A stretch of DNA of 64,000 nt from Faecalibacterium prausnitzii. Lineage in GTDB: Bacteria; Bacillota; Clostridia; Oscillospirales; Ruminococcaceae. The stretch's first letter is position 1, and the number at the start of each line of letters is the position of its first letter. Below are positions 55,663 through 64,000 of this stretch, piece after piece. A model generated the notes under the pieces. The model had not been told where the DNA came from. It saw only the letters and a list, made by a program, of their open reading frames with translations, and did not search any database. The position numbers were made by a program, and so were the translations under genes. The stretch covers positions 1-64,000 of the forward strand of contig NZ_PRLD01000005.1 of the NCBI RefSeq assembly GCF_003287405.1, written 5' to 3'.

Positions 55663-56955
55663 ATGCTTACTGCAATTACGGGTATCAACTGGGGCGATGA
55701 GGGCAAGGGCCGCATGGTCGACCTGATCAGCCAGGAGTACGACATCGTTGCACGGTATCAGGGCGGCAACAACGCAGGCCATACCGTTAAAAACGAGCGC
55801 GGCAAGTTCGTGCTGAACCTGCTGCCCTCCGGCATCCTGCGCCCCAATGTCGTCTGCGTCATGGGCAACGGCATGGTCATCGACCCGCATCATCTGGACG
55901 GCGAGATCAATAAGCTGCGCGAGCAGGGCATTAAGATCACCCCGGAGAACCTGAAGATCTCCGACCGCGCAACCATCACCATGCCCTATCATGTGGAGCA
56001 GGATGGTCTGGAGGAAGCGCGCCTGTCCAAGACCGGCGCACAGTTCGGCTCCACCAAGCGCGGCATCGCCTACGCTTACGGCGACAAGTACATGAAAAAG
56101 ACCCTGCGCATGGGCGATCTGCTGCATCTGGACGACGCCGTGAAGAAGCGTCTGGTCACCATGGTGGATTCCAAGAATCTGGTCATGGAGGGCAGCTACA
56201 ACGCAGCGCCCATCAGCGTGGATGAGATGTGGAACTGGCTCGAAAAGTATGCCGCCATCTTCAAGGACTATATCTGCGATGTGGGTCAGTATCTGGCCGA
56301 TGCCGATGCAGCCGGCAAGAAGGTGCTGTTTGAAGCACAGCTGGGCGCACTGCGCGACATCGACTTTGGCATCTACCCCTACACCACCTCCTCCAACGTC
56401 ATCGGTGCTTATGCACCCATCGGCGCCGGCATCCCCGGCCACAAGCTGCACAACTCCATCGGTGTCATGAAAGCCTACTCCTCCTGCGTGGGTGACGGCC
56501 CCTTCGCCGCCGAACTGGCCATGACCGAGGAAGAGAAGCACGCCCTGCGTGAGGCCGGCCACGAGTACGGCGCAGCTACCGGACGTCCCCGCCGCGTGGG
56601 CCCCATCGATCTGGTGGCAAGCCGCTACGGCGTGTTCTGCCAGGGCTGCGATGAGGTCGCTCTGACCCTGCTGGATGTGCTGGACTACATGGAAAAGATC
56701 CCCATGGTCACCGCCTACAAGCTGACCGACGGCACCACTACCACCCGCTTCCCCATGGGTGAGGCACTGGATACCGCACAGCCTGTGGTGGAGTATCTGC
56801 CCGGCTGGCACTGCGATATCACCGCAGCCCGCAAGTGGGAGGATCTGCCCCAGCAGGCCCGCGATTATGTGGAGTATCTGGAAAAGGCTGTTGGCTGCAA
56901 GATCACCTATATCTCGGTGGGCGCAGAGCGCGAAGCCTACATCCACCGCGGCTGA
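55663..56955 (+). CDS. purA: adenylosuccinate synthase
   Basis: First step from IMP to AMP. 430 residues. GINWGDEGKGRMVDL (7-21, phosphate loop with catalytic Asp), GGNNAGHTV (catalytic His), STKRGIAYAYGDKY, and the C-terminal aspartate loop TTTRFPMGE (family form TTTxRxR) are present. The start ATG 55663 follows AAAGAGG; the frame's extra upstream 49 codons overlap the promoter and are rejected. Confidence 0.96.
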   Translation: MLTAITGINWGDEGKGRMVDLISQEYDIVARYQGGNNAGHTVKNERGKFVLNLLPSGILRPNVVCVMGNGMVIDPHHLDGEINKLREQGIKITPENLKISDRATITMPYHVEQDGLEEARLSKTGAQFGSTKRGIAYAYGDKYMKKTLRMGDLLHLDDAVKKRLVTMVDSKNLVMEGSYNAAPISVDEMWNWLEKYAAIFKDYICDVGQYLADADAAGKKVLFEAQLGALRDIDFGIYPYTTSSNVIGAYAPIGAGIPGHKLHNSIGVMKAYSSCVGDGPFAAELAMTEEEKHALREAGHEYGAATGRPRRVGPIDLVASRYGVFCQGCDEVALTLLDVLDYMEKIPMVTAYKLTDGTTTTRFPMGEALDTAQPVVEYLPGWHCDITAARKWEDLPQQARDYVEYLEKAVGCKITYISVGAEREAYIHRG

Positions 56956-57003
56956 GCTGCCGCCAAAAGCAGCCCCTGAGTTTCAGAAAAGGAAGCGTCA
57001 CAG

Positions 57004-57906
57004 ATGTTTGATATCATTACCGACAGCGCCTGCGACCTGACGCTGGACACCGCCAAGCAGCTTGGCATCGAGGTCGTGCCCTTTTATGTATCGCTGGACG
57101 GCGAGCATTACCACAAGGAAGGGCTGGAGATCCCCGTGCGGGACTTCTATCAGTTCATGGTAGATAACCCGGCGGCCTATCCCAAGACCAGTCTGGCCTC
57201 CATCGAGGACTTTGAAAAGACCTTCCGCGCACACGCCGAGGCGGGTCGGGATGTACTGTGTCTGGTGTTCACCGGCAAAATGAGCGGCTGCGTGGGCAGC
57301 GCCCGCAACGCCCGGGATCTGGTGCTGGAGGACTACCCCGATGCCCGCATCGAGGTCATCGACTCTGCCGCCGCCACGGTGACCGAATCCACCATGGTGG
57401 AAAATGCCGTGGCCATGCGGGACGCAGGCTGCACCTTGGACGAGACTGTGACTTGGCTGGAAGCCGAAAAATCCACCAACCAGATCTTCTTCACCGTGGG
57501 TGATCTGGACTACCTCATCAAGGGCGGGCGCATCGGCAAGGTGACCGGCCGCGCCGCCAATATGCTGGGGCTGAAGCCCATGATCCTGTTCAAGGAGGGC
57601 GAGATCTTCTCCGGCGGCGTGGCCCGCGGCCGGCAGAAGAGCTTTGAAAAGGCACTGGAACAGCTGATGAACTATCTGGATGCCCACGGCGGCACCCCGG
57701 ACGACTACCGCATTACGGTGGGCTACGGTTACGATGCCGACGAAGGCAAGCGTCTGTGGATGCAGACCCGTGCCGCCCTGCGCGCCAAGTACCCCGGCGC
57801 ACAGTGTGAGGTAGGGCTGTTGCAGATCGGCTGCACCATTGCGGTGCACACCGGCCCCTATGCACTGGGCATGGGCGTCATGCGCCGCTGGAAAAAGCAA
57901 AATTGA
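57004..57906 (+). CDS. DegV-family fatty-acid-binding protein
   Basis: 300 residues. DITDSACDLT (N terminus), FTGKMSGCVGSARNAR and the fatty-acid-binding C-terminal lobe with YLIKGGRIGKVTGRAANMLGLKP fit the DegV/FakB fold. FakB proteins present fatty acids to FakA kinase for phospholipid synthesis. No fakA is nearby. It starts 48 bp after purA behind AAGGAAGC and probably shares its transcript. Confidence 0.92.
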   Translation: MFDIITDSACDLTLDTAKQLGIEVVPFYVSLDGEHYHKEGLEIPVRDFYQFMVDNPAAYPKTSLASIEDFEKTFRAHAEAGRDVLCLVFTGKMSGCVGSARNARDLVLEDYPDARIEVIDSAAATVTESTMVENAVAMRDAGCTLDETVTWLEAEKSTNQIFFTVGDLDYLIKGGRIGKVTGRAANMLGLKPMILFKEGEIFSGGVARGRQKSFEKALEQLMNYLDAHGGTPDDYRITVGYGYDADEGKRLWMQTRAALRAKYPGAQCEVGLLQIGCTIAVHTGPYALGMGVMRRWKKQN

Positions 57907-57930
57907 TAAGCAGGAATGCCCGCCGGAGGA

Positions 57931-58039
57931 CGATTTAAAATGCCCTCCGCGTTGCTCTGGGCATGATTCAAGGAACTCTATTTTTATATTTGAAAATCGG
58001 GAAGATCTGCGGATCTTCCCGATTTTCTTTTCACGGGAG
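57931..58039 (+). repeat. structured 3'-UTR element, copy F
   Basis: In degV sense. ATGCCC (57940-57945) pairs with GGGCAT (57959-57964). The constant arm is TCCGCG (57946-57951), with a degraded partner CAAGGA (57969-57974). The 16-bp perfect hairpin (57992-58007 with 58012-58027) has a C(TGCG)G loop. The tail is TTTTCACGGGA. It abuts copy C tail to tail. Confidence 0.78.
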
Positions 58040-58057
58040 AGATGCAGCTTATCTTTA

Positions 58058-58173
58058 CGACCCTTCTCGTGAAAACGAAATACAGCCAAGCCCGCAGGCT
58101 TGGCTGTATTTCAAAATAAAAATATTTTTCCGCTGAAAATATCCAGAGCGTAAGCGGAGGATATTTAAAATCG
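58058..58173 (-). repeat. structured 3'-UTR element, copy C
   Basis: In asnA sense. ATATCC (from 58159-58164) pairs with 58139-58144, interleaved with TCCGCT (from 58153-58158) pairing 58129-58134. A 16-bp perfect hairpin (58077-58092 with 58097-58112) has a C(TGCG)G loop. The tail is TTTTCACGAGAAGGGTCG. It starts 7 bp after the asnA stop. Confidence 0.8.
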
Positions 58174-58179
58174 TTCCGC

Positions 58180-59193
58180 TTACAGCAGCGGGATGCCGGC
58201 CTTGGCGCAGGCTTCGCGGGTGGCCTTGTCCCACACGCTGGCCTGAACCTCGCCGATGTGAACGCTGCCCAGCAGCAGCATACACAGGCGGCTCTGGCCG
58301 ATGCCGCCGCCAATGGTGTAGGGCAGTTCGCCAGCCAGCACTGCCTTGTGGAAGGGCAGGGCGCGGCGGTCGTCGCAGCCTGCCATGGTCAGCTGCCTGT
58401 CCATGCTCTCCGGGCTGACGCGGATGCCCATGCTGCTCAGCTCGTAGCTGCACTGCAGCGGGTCGTTCCAGAACAGCAGGTCGCCGTTCAGATCCCAGTC
58501 ATCGTAGTCCGGGGCGCGGCCGTCGTGGGGCTTGCCGCTGCGCAGCGGTGCACCGATCTTCATCAGGAAGGTGGTGCCGTTCTCCTTGACAAAGGCGTTC
58601 TCCCGCTCCTTCGGGGTCAGATCGGGGTACTTGTCCTCCAGCTCCTGCGTGGTGACAAAGGTCACGTTGGGGGTGTGCAGGGGCAGATCCTGCAGCTGGG
58701 GGAACATGGCGTGCAGGTTCATCTCGGTGGCGCACACCGCAGACACGATGCAGCGCACTACGTTTTTCAGGTAGGTCTCGTTGCGGTCCTCCACCGTGAT
58801 GATCTTTTCCCAGTCCCACTGGTCCACATAGACCGAGTGGAGGTTGTCCAGCTCCTCGTCCCGGCGGATGGCGTTCATGTCGCAGTACAGACCCTTGCCC
58901 ACGCGGAAATCGTAGTCCTTCAGTGCCTGACGCTTCCACTTTGCCAGCGACTGCACCACCTGTGCTTCGGTGCCGCTGTCCTTGATGTCAAAGGTCACCT
59001 TGCGCTCCACGCCGTTCAGGTCGTCGTTCAGGCCGGTGGAAGCCTCCAGAAACAGCGGTGCAGATACGCGGTACAGGTTCAGCGTAGCGCACAGGGTATC
59101 GGCAAACAGCCGCTTTACCGTGCCGATGGCGCGCTGGGTGTCGTACAGGTTCAGCGCGGGTTTGTAGTTTGCCGGGATGATGATCTTGCTCAT
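58180..59193 (-). CDS. asnA: aspartate--ammonia ligase
   Basis: Makes asparagine from aspartate, ammonia and ATP. 337 residues, class-II aminoacyl-tRNA-synthetase-like fold. LNDDLNGVERKVTFDI near 55, VYVDQWDWEKII around 122, and GGGIGQSRLCMLLL (motif 3 with the ATP-binding Arg) near the C terminus. Length is normal. Standalone gene with its own promoter. Confidence 0.96.
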   Translation of the reverse strand: MSKIIIPANYKPALNLYDTQRAIGTVKRLFADTLCATLNLYRVSAPLFLEASTGLNDDLNGVERKVTFDIKDSGTEAQVVQSLAKWKRQALKDYDFRVGKGLYCDMNAIRRDEELDNLHSVYVDQWDWEKIITVEDRNETYLKNVVRCIVSAVCATEMNLHAMFPQLQDLPLHTPNVTFVTTQELEDKYPDLTPKERENAFVKENGTTFLMKIGAPLRSGKPHDGRAPDYDDWDLNGDLLFWNDPLQCSYELSSMGIRVSPESMDRQLTMAGCDDRRALPFHKAVLAGELPYTIGGGIGQSRLCMLLLGSVHIGEVQASVWDKATREACAKAGIPLL

Positions 59194-59277
59194 AACGTTT
59201 ACCCCTCATTCTGTGTGGTTTGCGCCCCGCTTTCCCGAGCCGGGGCGTGGCTTTTGCAAAGCCGGAATACTGCACCC

Positions 59278-59306
59278 ATTATGGCACAATTTTTTACGAA
59301 AGTAAA
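59278..59306 (-). promoter_or_regulatory. promoter of asnA
   Basis: Minus strand: TTTACT (59301-59306), 17 bp, CATAAT (59278-59283), 85 bp upstream of asnA. No T-box or other leader element was recognised. Confidence 0.6.
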
Positions 59307-59319
59307 GTGATAGCAGGAA

Positions 59320-59358
59320 AAAGCAGTTCCGAAACGCCCAAGGGCGTTTCGAAACTGC
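59320..59358 (-). terminator. liv operon terminator
   Basis: A 17-bp stem with one mismatch (59323-59339 with 59342-59358), then minus-strand T5. It lies 20 bp after the livF stop. Confidence 0.88.
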
Positions 59359-59378
59359 AAATCAAACTATTTTTCCGT

Positions 59379-60092
59379 TTACCCGCCCAGATAGGCGCTG
59401 CGGACGCGCTCGTTGGTCAGCAGCTCAGCACCGGTGCCGTCCATGACCACGCGGCCGGTCTCCAGCACATAGGCGCGGTCGGCCACCGAAAGCGCCATCT
59501 GCGCATTCTGCTCCACCAGCAGGATGGTCATGCCCTCCTTGTGGATGTCGCGGATGATGTCAAAGATCTCCTGCACCAGCAGCGGCGAAAGACCCATGGA
59601 AGGCTCGTCCAGCATCAGCATGGAAGCGTTGCTCATGAGCGCACGCCCCATGGCCAGCATCTGCTGCTCGCCGCCGGACATGGTGCCCGCCAGCTGCTTA
59701 CGGCGCTCCTTCAGGCGGGGAAACAGGGTGAACACCTTTTCCTTGTTGGCGGCAATGGTGGAAGCGGGCTGGGTGTACGCGCCCATGTCAAGGTTCTCGT
59801 CCACCGTCATGTGCAGGAACACATGGCGTCCCTCCGGCACCTGTGCAAGGCCGCTTTCCACGATCTTGTGGGCGCGCACGCCTTTGATGCTTTTGCCCTT
59901 GTACAGCACATCGCCGGTGCGGGGCTTCAGAAGGCCGGAAATGGTTTTCAGGGTGGTGGATTTGCCCGCGCCGTTGGCACCGATCAGGGTGACGATCTCA
60001 CCCGCATTGACAGTGAAAGAGATATCCTTTACGGCGTGGATGTTGCCGTAGTAGACGTTGATGCCGTCCACCTTCAGTAATGTATCAGCCAT
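59379..60092 (-). CDS. livF: branched-chain amino-acid ABC transporter ATPase LivF
   Basis: 237 residues. Walker A GANGAGKST, signature MSGGEQQMLAMGRAL, Walker B LMLDEPSMGLSP and the H-loop region VEQNAQMAL. Short form typical of LivF. It forms the nucleotide-binding pair with LivG. Last gene of livJHMGF, 3 bp after livG. Confidence 0.95.
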   Translation of the reverse strand: MADTLLKVDGINVYYGNIHAVKDISFTVNAGEIVTLIGANGAGKSTTLKTISGLLKPRTGDVLYKGKSIKGVRAHKIVESGLAQVPEGRHVFLHMTVDENLDMGAYTQPASTIAANKEKVFTLFPRLKERRKQLAGTMSGGEQQMLAMGRALMSNASMLMLDEPSMGLSPLLVQEIFDIIRDIHKEGMTILLVEQNAQMALSVADRAYVLETGRVVMDGTGAELLTNERVRSAYLGG

Positions 60093-60095
60093 GGC

Positions 60096-60935
60096 TCAGC
60101 CCTCCTTTTTGCCCAGATAGGCCTCGATGACCTGCGGGTTATCGCGGATCTCGTCCGGGGTGCCCTTGGCGATGATGCGGCCGAAGTTCAGCACCGCAAT
60201 GCCCTCGCAGATGCCCATGACAAGGCTCATATCGTGCTCGATGAGCAGCACGGCAATGTTGAACTCGTCGCGGATGCGGCGGATGGTCTCGGTCAGCTCG
60301 GCCGTCTCGGAGGGGTTCATACCGGCGGCAGGCTCGTCCAGCAGCAGAAGCTTCGGGCCGGTAGCCAGTGCGCGCATGATCTCCAACCGGCGCTGTGCGC
60401 CGTAGGGCAGGCTGCCGGCCTGTGTATTGGCAAGGTCTGCCATGTGGAAGATGTCCAGCAGTTCCAGCGCACGCTCGGTGCACTTTTTTTCCTCTTTCCA
60501 GTAGTTCGGCATCCGCAGCAGGGAGGACGCCAGATTATACTTCATAGACTCGTGCAGACCCACCTTGATGTTATCAATGACGCTCAGCTCCTTGAACAGG
60601 CGGATGTTCTGGAAGGTACGCGCCACGCCCATGCGGTTGACCTGATAGGTCTTTTTCCCGGCGGTGGGCATCCCGTCGATCAGGATGGAGCCGCGGGTGG
60701 GCTGGTAGACGTTGGTGAGCAGGTTGAACACGGTGGTCTTGCCTGCGCCGTTGGGGCCGATCAGGCCGGCGATCTCGTTGCGGCCGATCATCAGGTTAAA
60801 GTTGTCCACGGCGGTCAGACCGCCGAAGTCGATACCCAGCTCACGCACGTCCAGAATGGGCTTTTTGTCCTTGTCGCGGTCGGTCAGAAAACCGCCGGAG
60901 GGCACACTGTGCAGTCTGGTCTTGAACTCACTCAT
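60096..60935 (-). CDS. livG: branched-chain amino-acid ABC transporter ATPase LivG
   Basis: 279 residues. Walker A GPNGAGKTT, signature LPYGAQRRLEIMRAL, Walker B LLLLDEPAAGMNPSE and the C-terminal BCA-type helix with YLGKKEG. The start ATG 60935 follows AGGAGG; the longer frame extends into livM. It overlaps the livM stop by 8 bp. An N-terminal extension of about 25 residues precedes the usual start of the domain. Confidence 0.95.
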   Translation of the reverse strand: MSEFKTRLHSVPSGGFLTDRDKDKKPILDVRELGIDFGGLTAVDNFNLMIGRNEIAGLIGPNGAGKTTVFNLLTNVYQPTRGSILIDGMPTAGKKTYQVNRMGVARTFQNIRLFKELSVIDNIKVGLHESMKYNLASSLLRMPNYWKEEKKCTERALELLDIFHMADLANTQAGSLPYGAQRRLEIMRALATGPKLLLLDEPAAGMNPSETAELTETIRRIRDEFNIAVLLIEHDMSLVMGICEGIAVLNFGRIIAKGTPDEIRDNPQVIEAYLGKKEG

Positions 60936-61956
60936 GGTCAGCGGCCTCCTTTTTGGTATGTTTGCGGAACAGTTCGCCATTCATGGCCTTTTCCACGATG
61001 CGGCTCAGGGAGAAATCGTAGCTGCCCAGCAGTCCGCCCGGACGGAAGATCATCATCAGCACCAGCACCAGCGAATAGACCACCATGCGGTAGCTCTCAA
61101 AGCTGCGGGTAGCCTCGGGCAGGATGGTCAGCACGGTAGCGGACAGGATGGAGCCCAGCATAGAGCCCATGCCGCCCAGCACCACCATGACCAGAATTTC
61201 GATGGACTTCATAAAGCCGAAGGTAGAGGGATCCAGCACGCCCAGATAGCAGGCGTACAGGCCGCCCGCCAAGCCTGCAAAGGCGGCGGAGAAGGCAAAG
61301 GCCATCACCTTATAATAGGTAGTCTGGATGCCGCAGCTCTCGGCGGCGATCTCGTTGTCGCGGATGGCCAGCACGGCGCGGCCGTGGCGGCTCTTCATCA
61401 TGGCGTGGATGAGGAAGCAGGTGATGACCACGCACAGGAATACATTCCAGTAGTTGGAGTACTTGGGGATGTTCTTCAGGCCCTTTGCGCCGTAGAACAG
61501 CTTGAAGCCCAGCACATCATCAATGTTGTTCAAGGTGATGCGGATGATCTCGCCAAAGCCCAGCGTCAGGATGGCCAGATAGTCGCCGGTCAGGCGCAGG
61601 GCGGGGATGCCGATGAGCACCCCGAACAGCCCGGCCATGATCCATGCCAGCACCAGACCGATAACAAAGGCAACGCCTTTGGGCAGGTTGGAATACTTCG
61701 TAAACAGCGCGCAGGTGTAGGCACCCACGGCCATAAAACCGGCGTGACCCAGCGGCAGCTGCCCCAGATAACCGGTAGCAACGTTCAGCGAGACGGCCAG
61801 AATAATGTTGATGCCCACGGTCAGCAGCACCTTGTTCTGGTAGGTGGACAGCACATTCTGGGTGAGGAAGGAAAGCCCCACGAACAGCAGCGCCACCAGC
61901 ACGGCGTTCATCAGGTAGCGCACGGGCATTTTGATGGTTTTACGGTTGGTTTTCAT
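60928..61956 (-). CDS. livM: branched-chain amino-acid ABC permease LivM
   Basis: 342 residues with about nine to ten membrane helices. The EAA-like cytoplasmic loop RHGRAVLAIRDNEIAAESCGIQ near 195 and GGLYACYLGVLDPSTFGFMKSIEILVMVVLGGMGS are typical of LivM. Pairs with LivH to form the membrane channel. Confidence 0.94.
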   Translation of the reverse strand: MKTNRKTIKMPVRYLMNAVLVALLFVGLSFLTQNVLSTYQNKVLLTVGINIILAVSLNVATGYLGQLPLGHAGFMAVGAYTCALFTKYSNLPKGVAFVIGLVLAWIMAGLFGVLIGIPALRLTGDYLAILTLGFGEIIRITLNNIDDVLGFKLFYGAKGLKNIPKYSNYWNVFLCVVITCFLIHAMMKSRHGRAVLAIRDNEIAAESCGIQTTYYKVMAFAFSAAFAGLAGGLYACYLGVLDPSTFGFMKSIEILVMVVLGGMGSMLGSILSATVLTILPEATRSFESYRMVVYSLVLVLMMIFRPGGLLGSYDFSLSRIVEKAMNGELFRKHTKKEAADHE

Positions 61957-61968
61957 CGTTATGCCCCC

Positions 61969-62847
61969 TTACACCTTTTCCTGCACCTTGCGGCCAAGGA
62001 AGCCCGTGGGCTTGACCAGCAGCACGATGATCAGAATTGCAAACGTAACAGCGTCCTTCCAAGCGGAAAGGCCGATGGCGGAAACAAAGCACTCGCACAG
62101 GCCGATGGCAATGCCGCCGATCATGGCGCCCGGAATGGAGCCGATGCCGCCCAGCACGGCGGCAACGAAGGCTTTCAGACCCAGCATGGAGCCCATGGTG
62201 GGGGTAGCCTGCGGGTAGGAGCAGCAGTACAGCACGCTGCCGATGCCCGCCAGCGCCGAGCCAACGGCAAAGGTAAAGGAAATGGTGCTGTTGACGTTGA
62301 TGCCCATCAGGCGGGCAGCATCCATATCCTCCGAAACGGCGCGCATGGCCTTGCCAAGCTTAGTCTTTTGCACCAGAAAGGTGAGCACCAGCATGGACAG
62401 CACGGTGACCACCAGCGTGATGATGGAGGTAAGACCCAGCGGCACCTTGCCCAGATGGAAGGTCTGGTTGGTGTAGTAGGCGGGGATCACCTTTGCACCC
62501 GAGCCGAGGATCAGTTCTGCCGTGTACTCCAGAAAGAAGGAGACACCAATGGCGGTGATCAGCAGCGAGATGCGGGGTGCGCTGCGCAGGGGGGTGTAGG
62601 CGATTTTTTCGATCACCACGCCCAGCAGCGTACAGGTGATGATGGTGGCGCACACAGCGGTGACCGGGCCAAGACCCAGCTGGTTCATGACGAACCACGA
62701 CATGTATGCGCCCACCATGATGACATCGCCGTGGGCAAAGTTCAGCAGCAGGATAATGCCGTACACCATGCTGTAGCCCAGTGCGATCAGTGCATAGATG
62801 CTGCCAAGGGACAAGCCGTTGATCAGCTGGCTAAAGAACACTGTCAT
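61969..62847 (-). CDS. livH: branched-chain amino-acid ABC permease LivH
   Basis: 292 residues with about eight membrane helices. N-terminal LINGLSLGSIYALIALGYSMVYGI and the loop GKAMRAVSEDMDAARLMGINVN match LivH. The start ATG 62847 follows GGAAGT; the open frame to 62949 enters the livJ-livH hairpin and is rejected. 12 bp before livM. Confidence 0.95.
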   Translation of the reverse strand: MTVFFSQLINGLSLGSIYALIALGYSMVYGIILLLNFAHGDVIMVGAYMSWFVMNQLGLGPVTAVCATIITCTLLGVVIEKIAYTPLRSAPRISLLITAIGVSFFLEYTAELILGSGAKVIPAYYTNQTFHLGKVPLGLTSIITLVVTVLSMLVLTFLVQKTKLGKAMRAVSEDMDAARLMGINVNSTISFTFAVGSALAGIGSVLYCCSYPQATPTMGSMLGLKAFVAAVLGGIGSIPGAMIGGIAIGLCECFVSAIGLSAWKDAVTFAILIIVLLVKPTGFLGRKVQEKV

Positions 62848-62891
62848 GGTTGGATACTTCCTTTCTTTGCGGCGTTTACACTTTTTGATAT

Positions 62892-62939
62892 AAAAAACGG
62901 AGAACGCCTGACCAGAAAAAAGCTGTTCCGGCGTTCTCC
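62892..62939 (-). terminator. attenuating terminator between livJ and livH
   Basis: GGAGAACGCC (62899-62908) pairs with GGCGTTCTCC (62930-62939), then minus-strand T6. As in many ABC operons, such a partial terminator would keep binding-protein mRNA above permease mRNA. Confidence 0.78.
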
Positions 62940-63001
62940 AGAAAATCATGGGGTTTGCTCTGTGCGGGCGGCTCCATCACCGGTGGATGGAACGGCGCAG
63001 A

Positions 63002-64000
63002 TCAGAACATTTCCTTCAGCACGGGGGTTGCGCCGTCGAAGCACAGGATAGCAGTCTGCTTGACGGGGTTGTGGTGCTCGTCGAAGGTAAAGGTGCCGGT
63101 GATGCCCTCGATGGTGCCGCCGGCAATGGCATCGATGACGGCCTGCTTGTACTCGTCAGAGCCAGCCTCGAGACCCTGCTCCTCAGCTGCCTTGATGCCG
63201 TACACAACGGTCATGGCTGCATCGTAGCCCAGAGGTGCAAAGCCGTTGGGGTACTCCTCGCCGTACTCGGCCTTGTAGGCGTTCTCAAAGTCGGGATTGG
63301 AGCCCTTTGCGTAGTTTGCGCAGAAGTAAGCATCCTTCAGCTGGTCGGCGGTAGCGTAGCCCTCCAGACCATCCCAGCCGTCGCCGCCCAGGAAGGGAAC
63401 GGTCAGGCCGACGCTCTCGGCCTGCGCAAGGATCTGACCAATTTCCTGATAGTAGTTGGGGCAGAACACTACCTCGGGACCCTTGCCCAGAATGGTGGTC
63501 AGCTGGGTCTTGTAGTCCACATCGCCCTCGGAGTAGGTCTCCTGATCGACAACGGTGCCGCCCAGGCTCTCGAACTCGGTCACGAAATTCTCGGCCAGAC
63601 CCTCGTTGTAGTCAGCGCCCTTCTGGAAAATAACGGCTGCCTTGGTGTAGCCCAGCTTCTTGTAAGCGTAGTCAGCCATCTTGATGCCCTGGAACGGGTC
63701 GGTGAAGGTTGCACGGAACACGTTGGCGTTCACGGTGTCGGTCTCGGCATCGTAGGTGACAGCCTCGGCAGTAGCGGAAGCGGTGACCATGGGCATATTG
63801 TAATCGGCGCTCTCAGCGGCGACAGCCAGCGTCGGGGTGGTGGTAACATCGCCCACCAGAGCGGTGATGCCCTGATCCACCATCTTGGTAAAGCAGGTAA
63901 CAGCCTGCGTAGCATCGCCCTGCTCGTCCATGGTGATGATCTCCAGCTGCTTGCCGTTGACACCGCCATCGGCATTGACCTGCTTCATATACAGGCTTGC
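63002..64000 (-). CDS. livJ: branched-chain amino-acid-binding protein LivJ (5' end outside window)
   Basis: At least 332 residues, open to the window edge. Periplasmic-binding-protein type 1 fold: NADGGVNGKQLEIITMDEQGDATQAV, ALVGDVTTTPTLAVAAES, TYSEGDVDYKTQLTTIL and LGYDAAMTVVYGIKAAE match LivJ-type receptors. The signal peptide/lipobox and about 50 N-terminal residues must lie beyond 64000. First gene of livJHMGF. Confidence 0.93.
   Translation of the reverse strand, partial: ASLYMKQVNADGGVNGKQLEIITMDEQGDATQAVTCFTKMVDQGITALVGDVTTTPTLAVAAESADYNMPMVTASATAEAVTYDAETDTVNANVFRATFTDPFQGIKMADYAYKKLGYTKAAVIFQKGADYNEGLAENFVTEFESLGGTVVDQETYSEGDVDYKTQLTTILGKGPEVVFCPNYYQEIGQILAQAESVGLTVPFLGGDGWDGLEGYATADQLKDAYFCANYAKGSNPDFENAYKAEYGEEYPNGFAPLGYDAAMTVVYGIKAAEEQGLEAGSDEYKQAVIDAIAGGTIEGITGTFTFDEHHNPVKQTAILCFDGATPVLKEMF

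Overview
The window is about 64 kb of GC-rich, low-GC-phylum (Clostridia) chromosome. Protein content (GlgC/GlgD pair, IreB, LytTR/AgrC-type two-component system, NdoA-like toxin, Liv ABC system, long EPS locus) and the style of its dispersed palindromes suggest an Oscillospiraceae gut anaerobe, most likely Faecalibacterium or a close relative. This assignment is inference; no 16S sequence is present. The window opens at the 3' end of an rrn operon (5S rRNA) and ends inside livJ.

Layout. 0-4 kb: 5S rRNA, a GT4 glycosyltransferase, cardiolipin synthase and uridine kinase. 4.6-11.9 kb (minus): a complete F1Fo ATP synthase operon, atpZ-I-B-E-F-H-A-G-D-C, whose c subunit carries a Na+-type ion site with two carboxylates. 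12.2-18.5 kb (minus): glycogen operon glgB-C-D-A; GlgB has a 125-residue histone-H1-like lysine/alanine tail. 19-20.4 kb (minus): a YabE-like G5/3D cell-wall protein behind a 270-nt leader with mutually exclusive pairings. 20.8-25.6 kb (plus): an isolated phage-type tail-fibre, SGNH hydrolase, M15 peptidase and holin cassette with no head, integrase or packaging genes. It abuts the rpsI-rplM operon, whose 3' end and terminator are duplicated. 27-31.5 kb: membrane protein, ttcA, alr, lepA. 31.6-41.7 kb: metallophosphoesterase and a seven-gene exopolysaccharide operon containing two Wzz-like proteins, one fused to a degenerate GGDEF domain. 41.7-50.3 kb: zinc-ribbon protein, ackA, tmcAL, a GltD-like oxidoreductase, an AgrC-like kinase with a frameshifted LytTR regulator, a MazF-type toxin without an adjacent antitoxin, acpS and ireB. 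50.4-59.2 kb: dus, cysK divergent from an Rrf2 regulator, a NERD protein, lrgAB (lrgA with an apparent ACG start), purA, degV, asnA. 59.3-64 kb (minus): livJHMGF branched-chain amino-acid transport.

The most novel signal is a non-coding element found six times, always just downstream of a gene and always in the same orientation relative to it. Read in the gene's sense, it has two interleaved 6-bp pairings (one constant, one changing with full compensation), an AU-rich linker, a roughly 16-bp hairpin of variable sequence usually closed by a C(UGCG)G loop, and a conserved AUUUUCACGGG tail. It looks like a mobile or repeatedly recruited structured 3'-UTR/terminator. A second, separate family of MITE-like palindromic repeats (three near-complete copies and one fragment) also occupies intergenic gaps.
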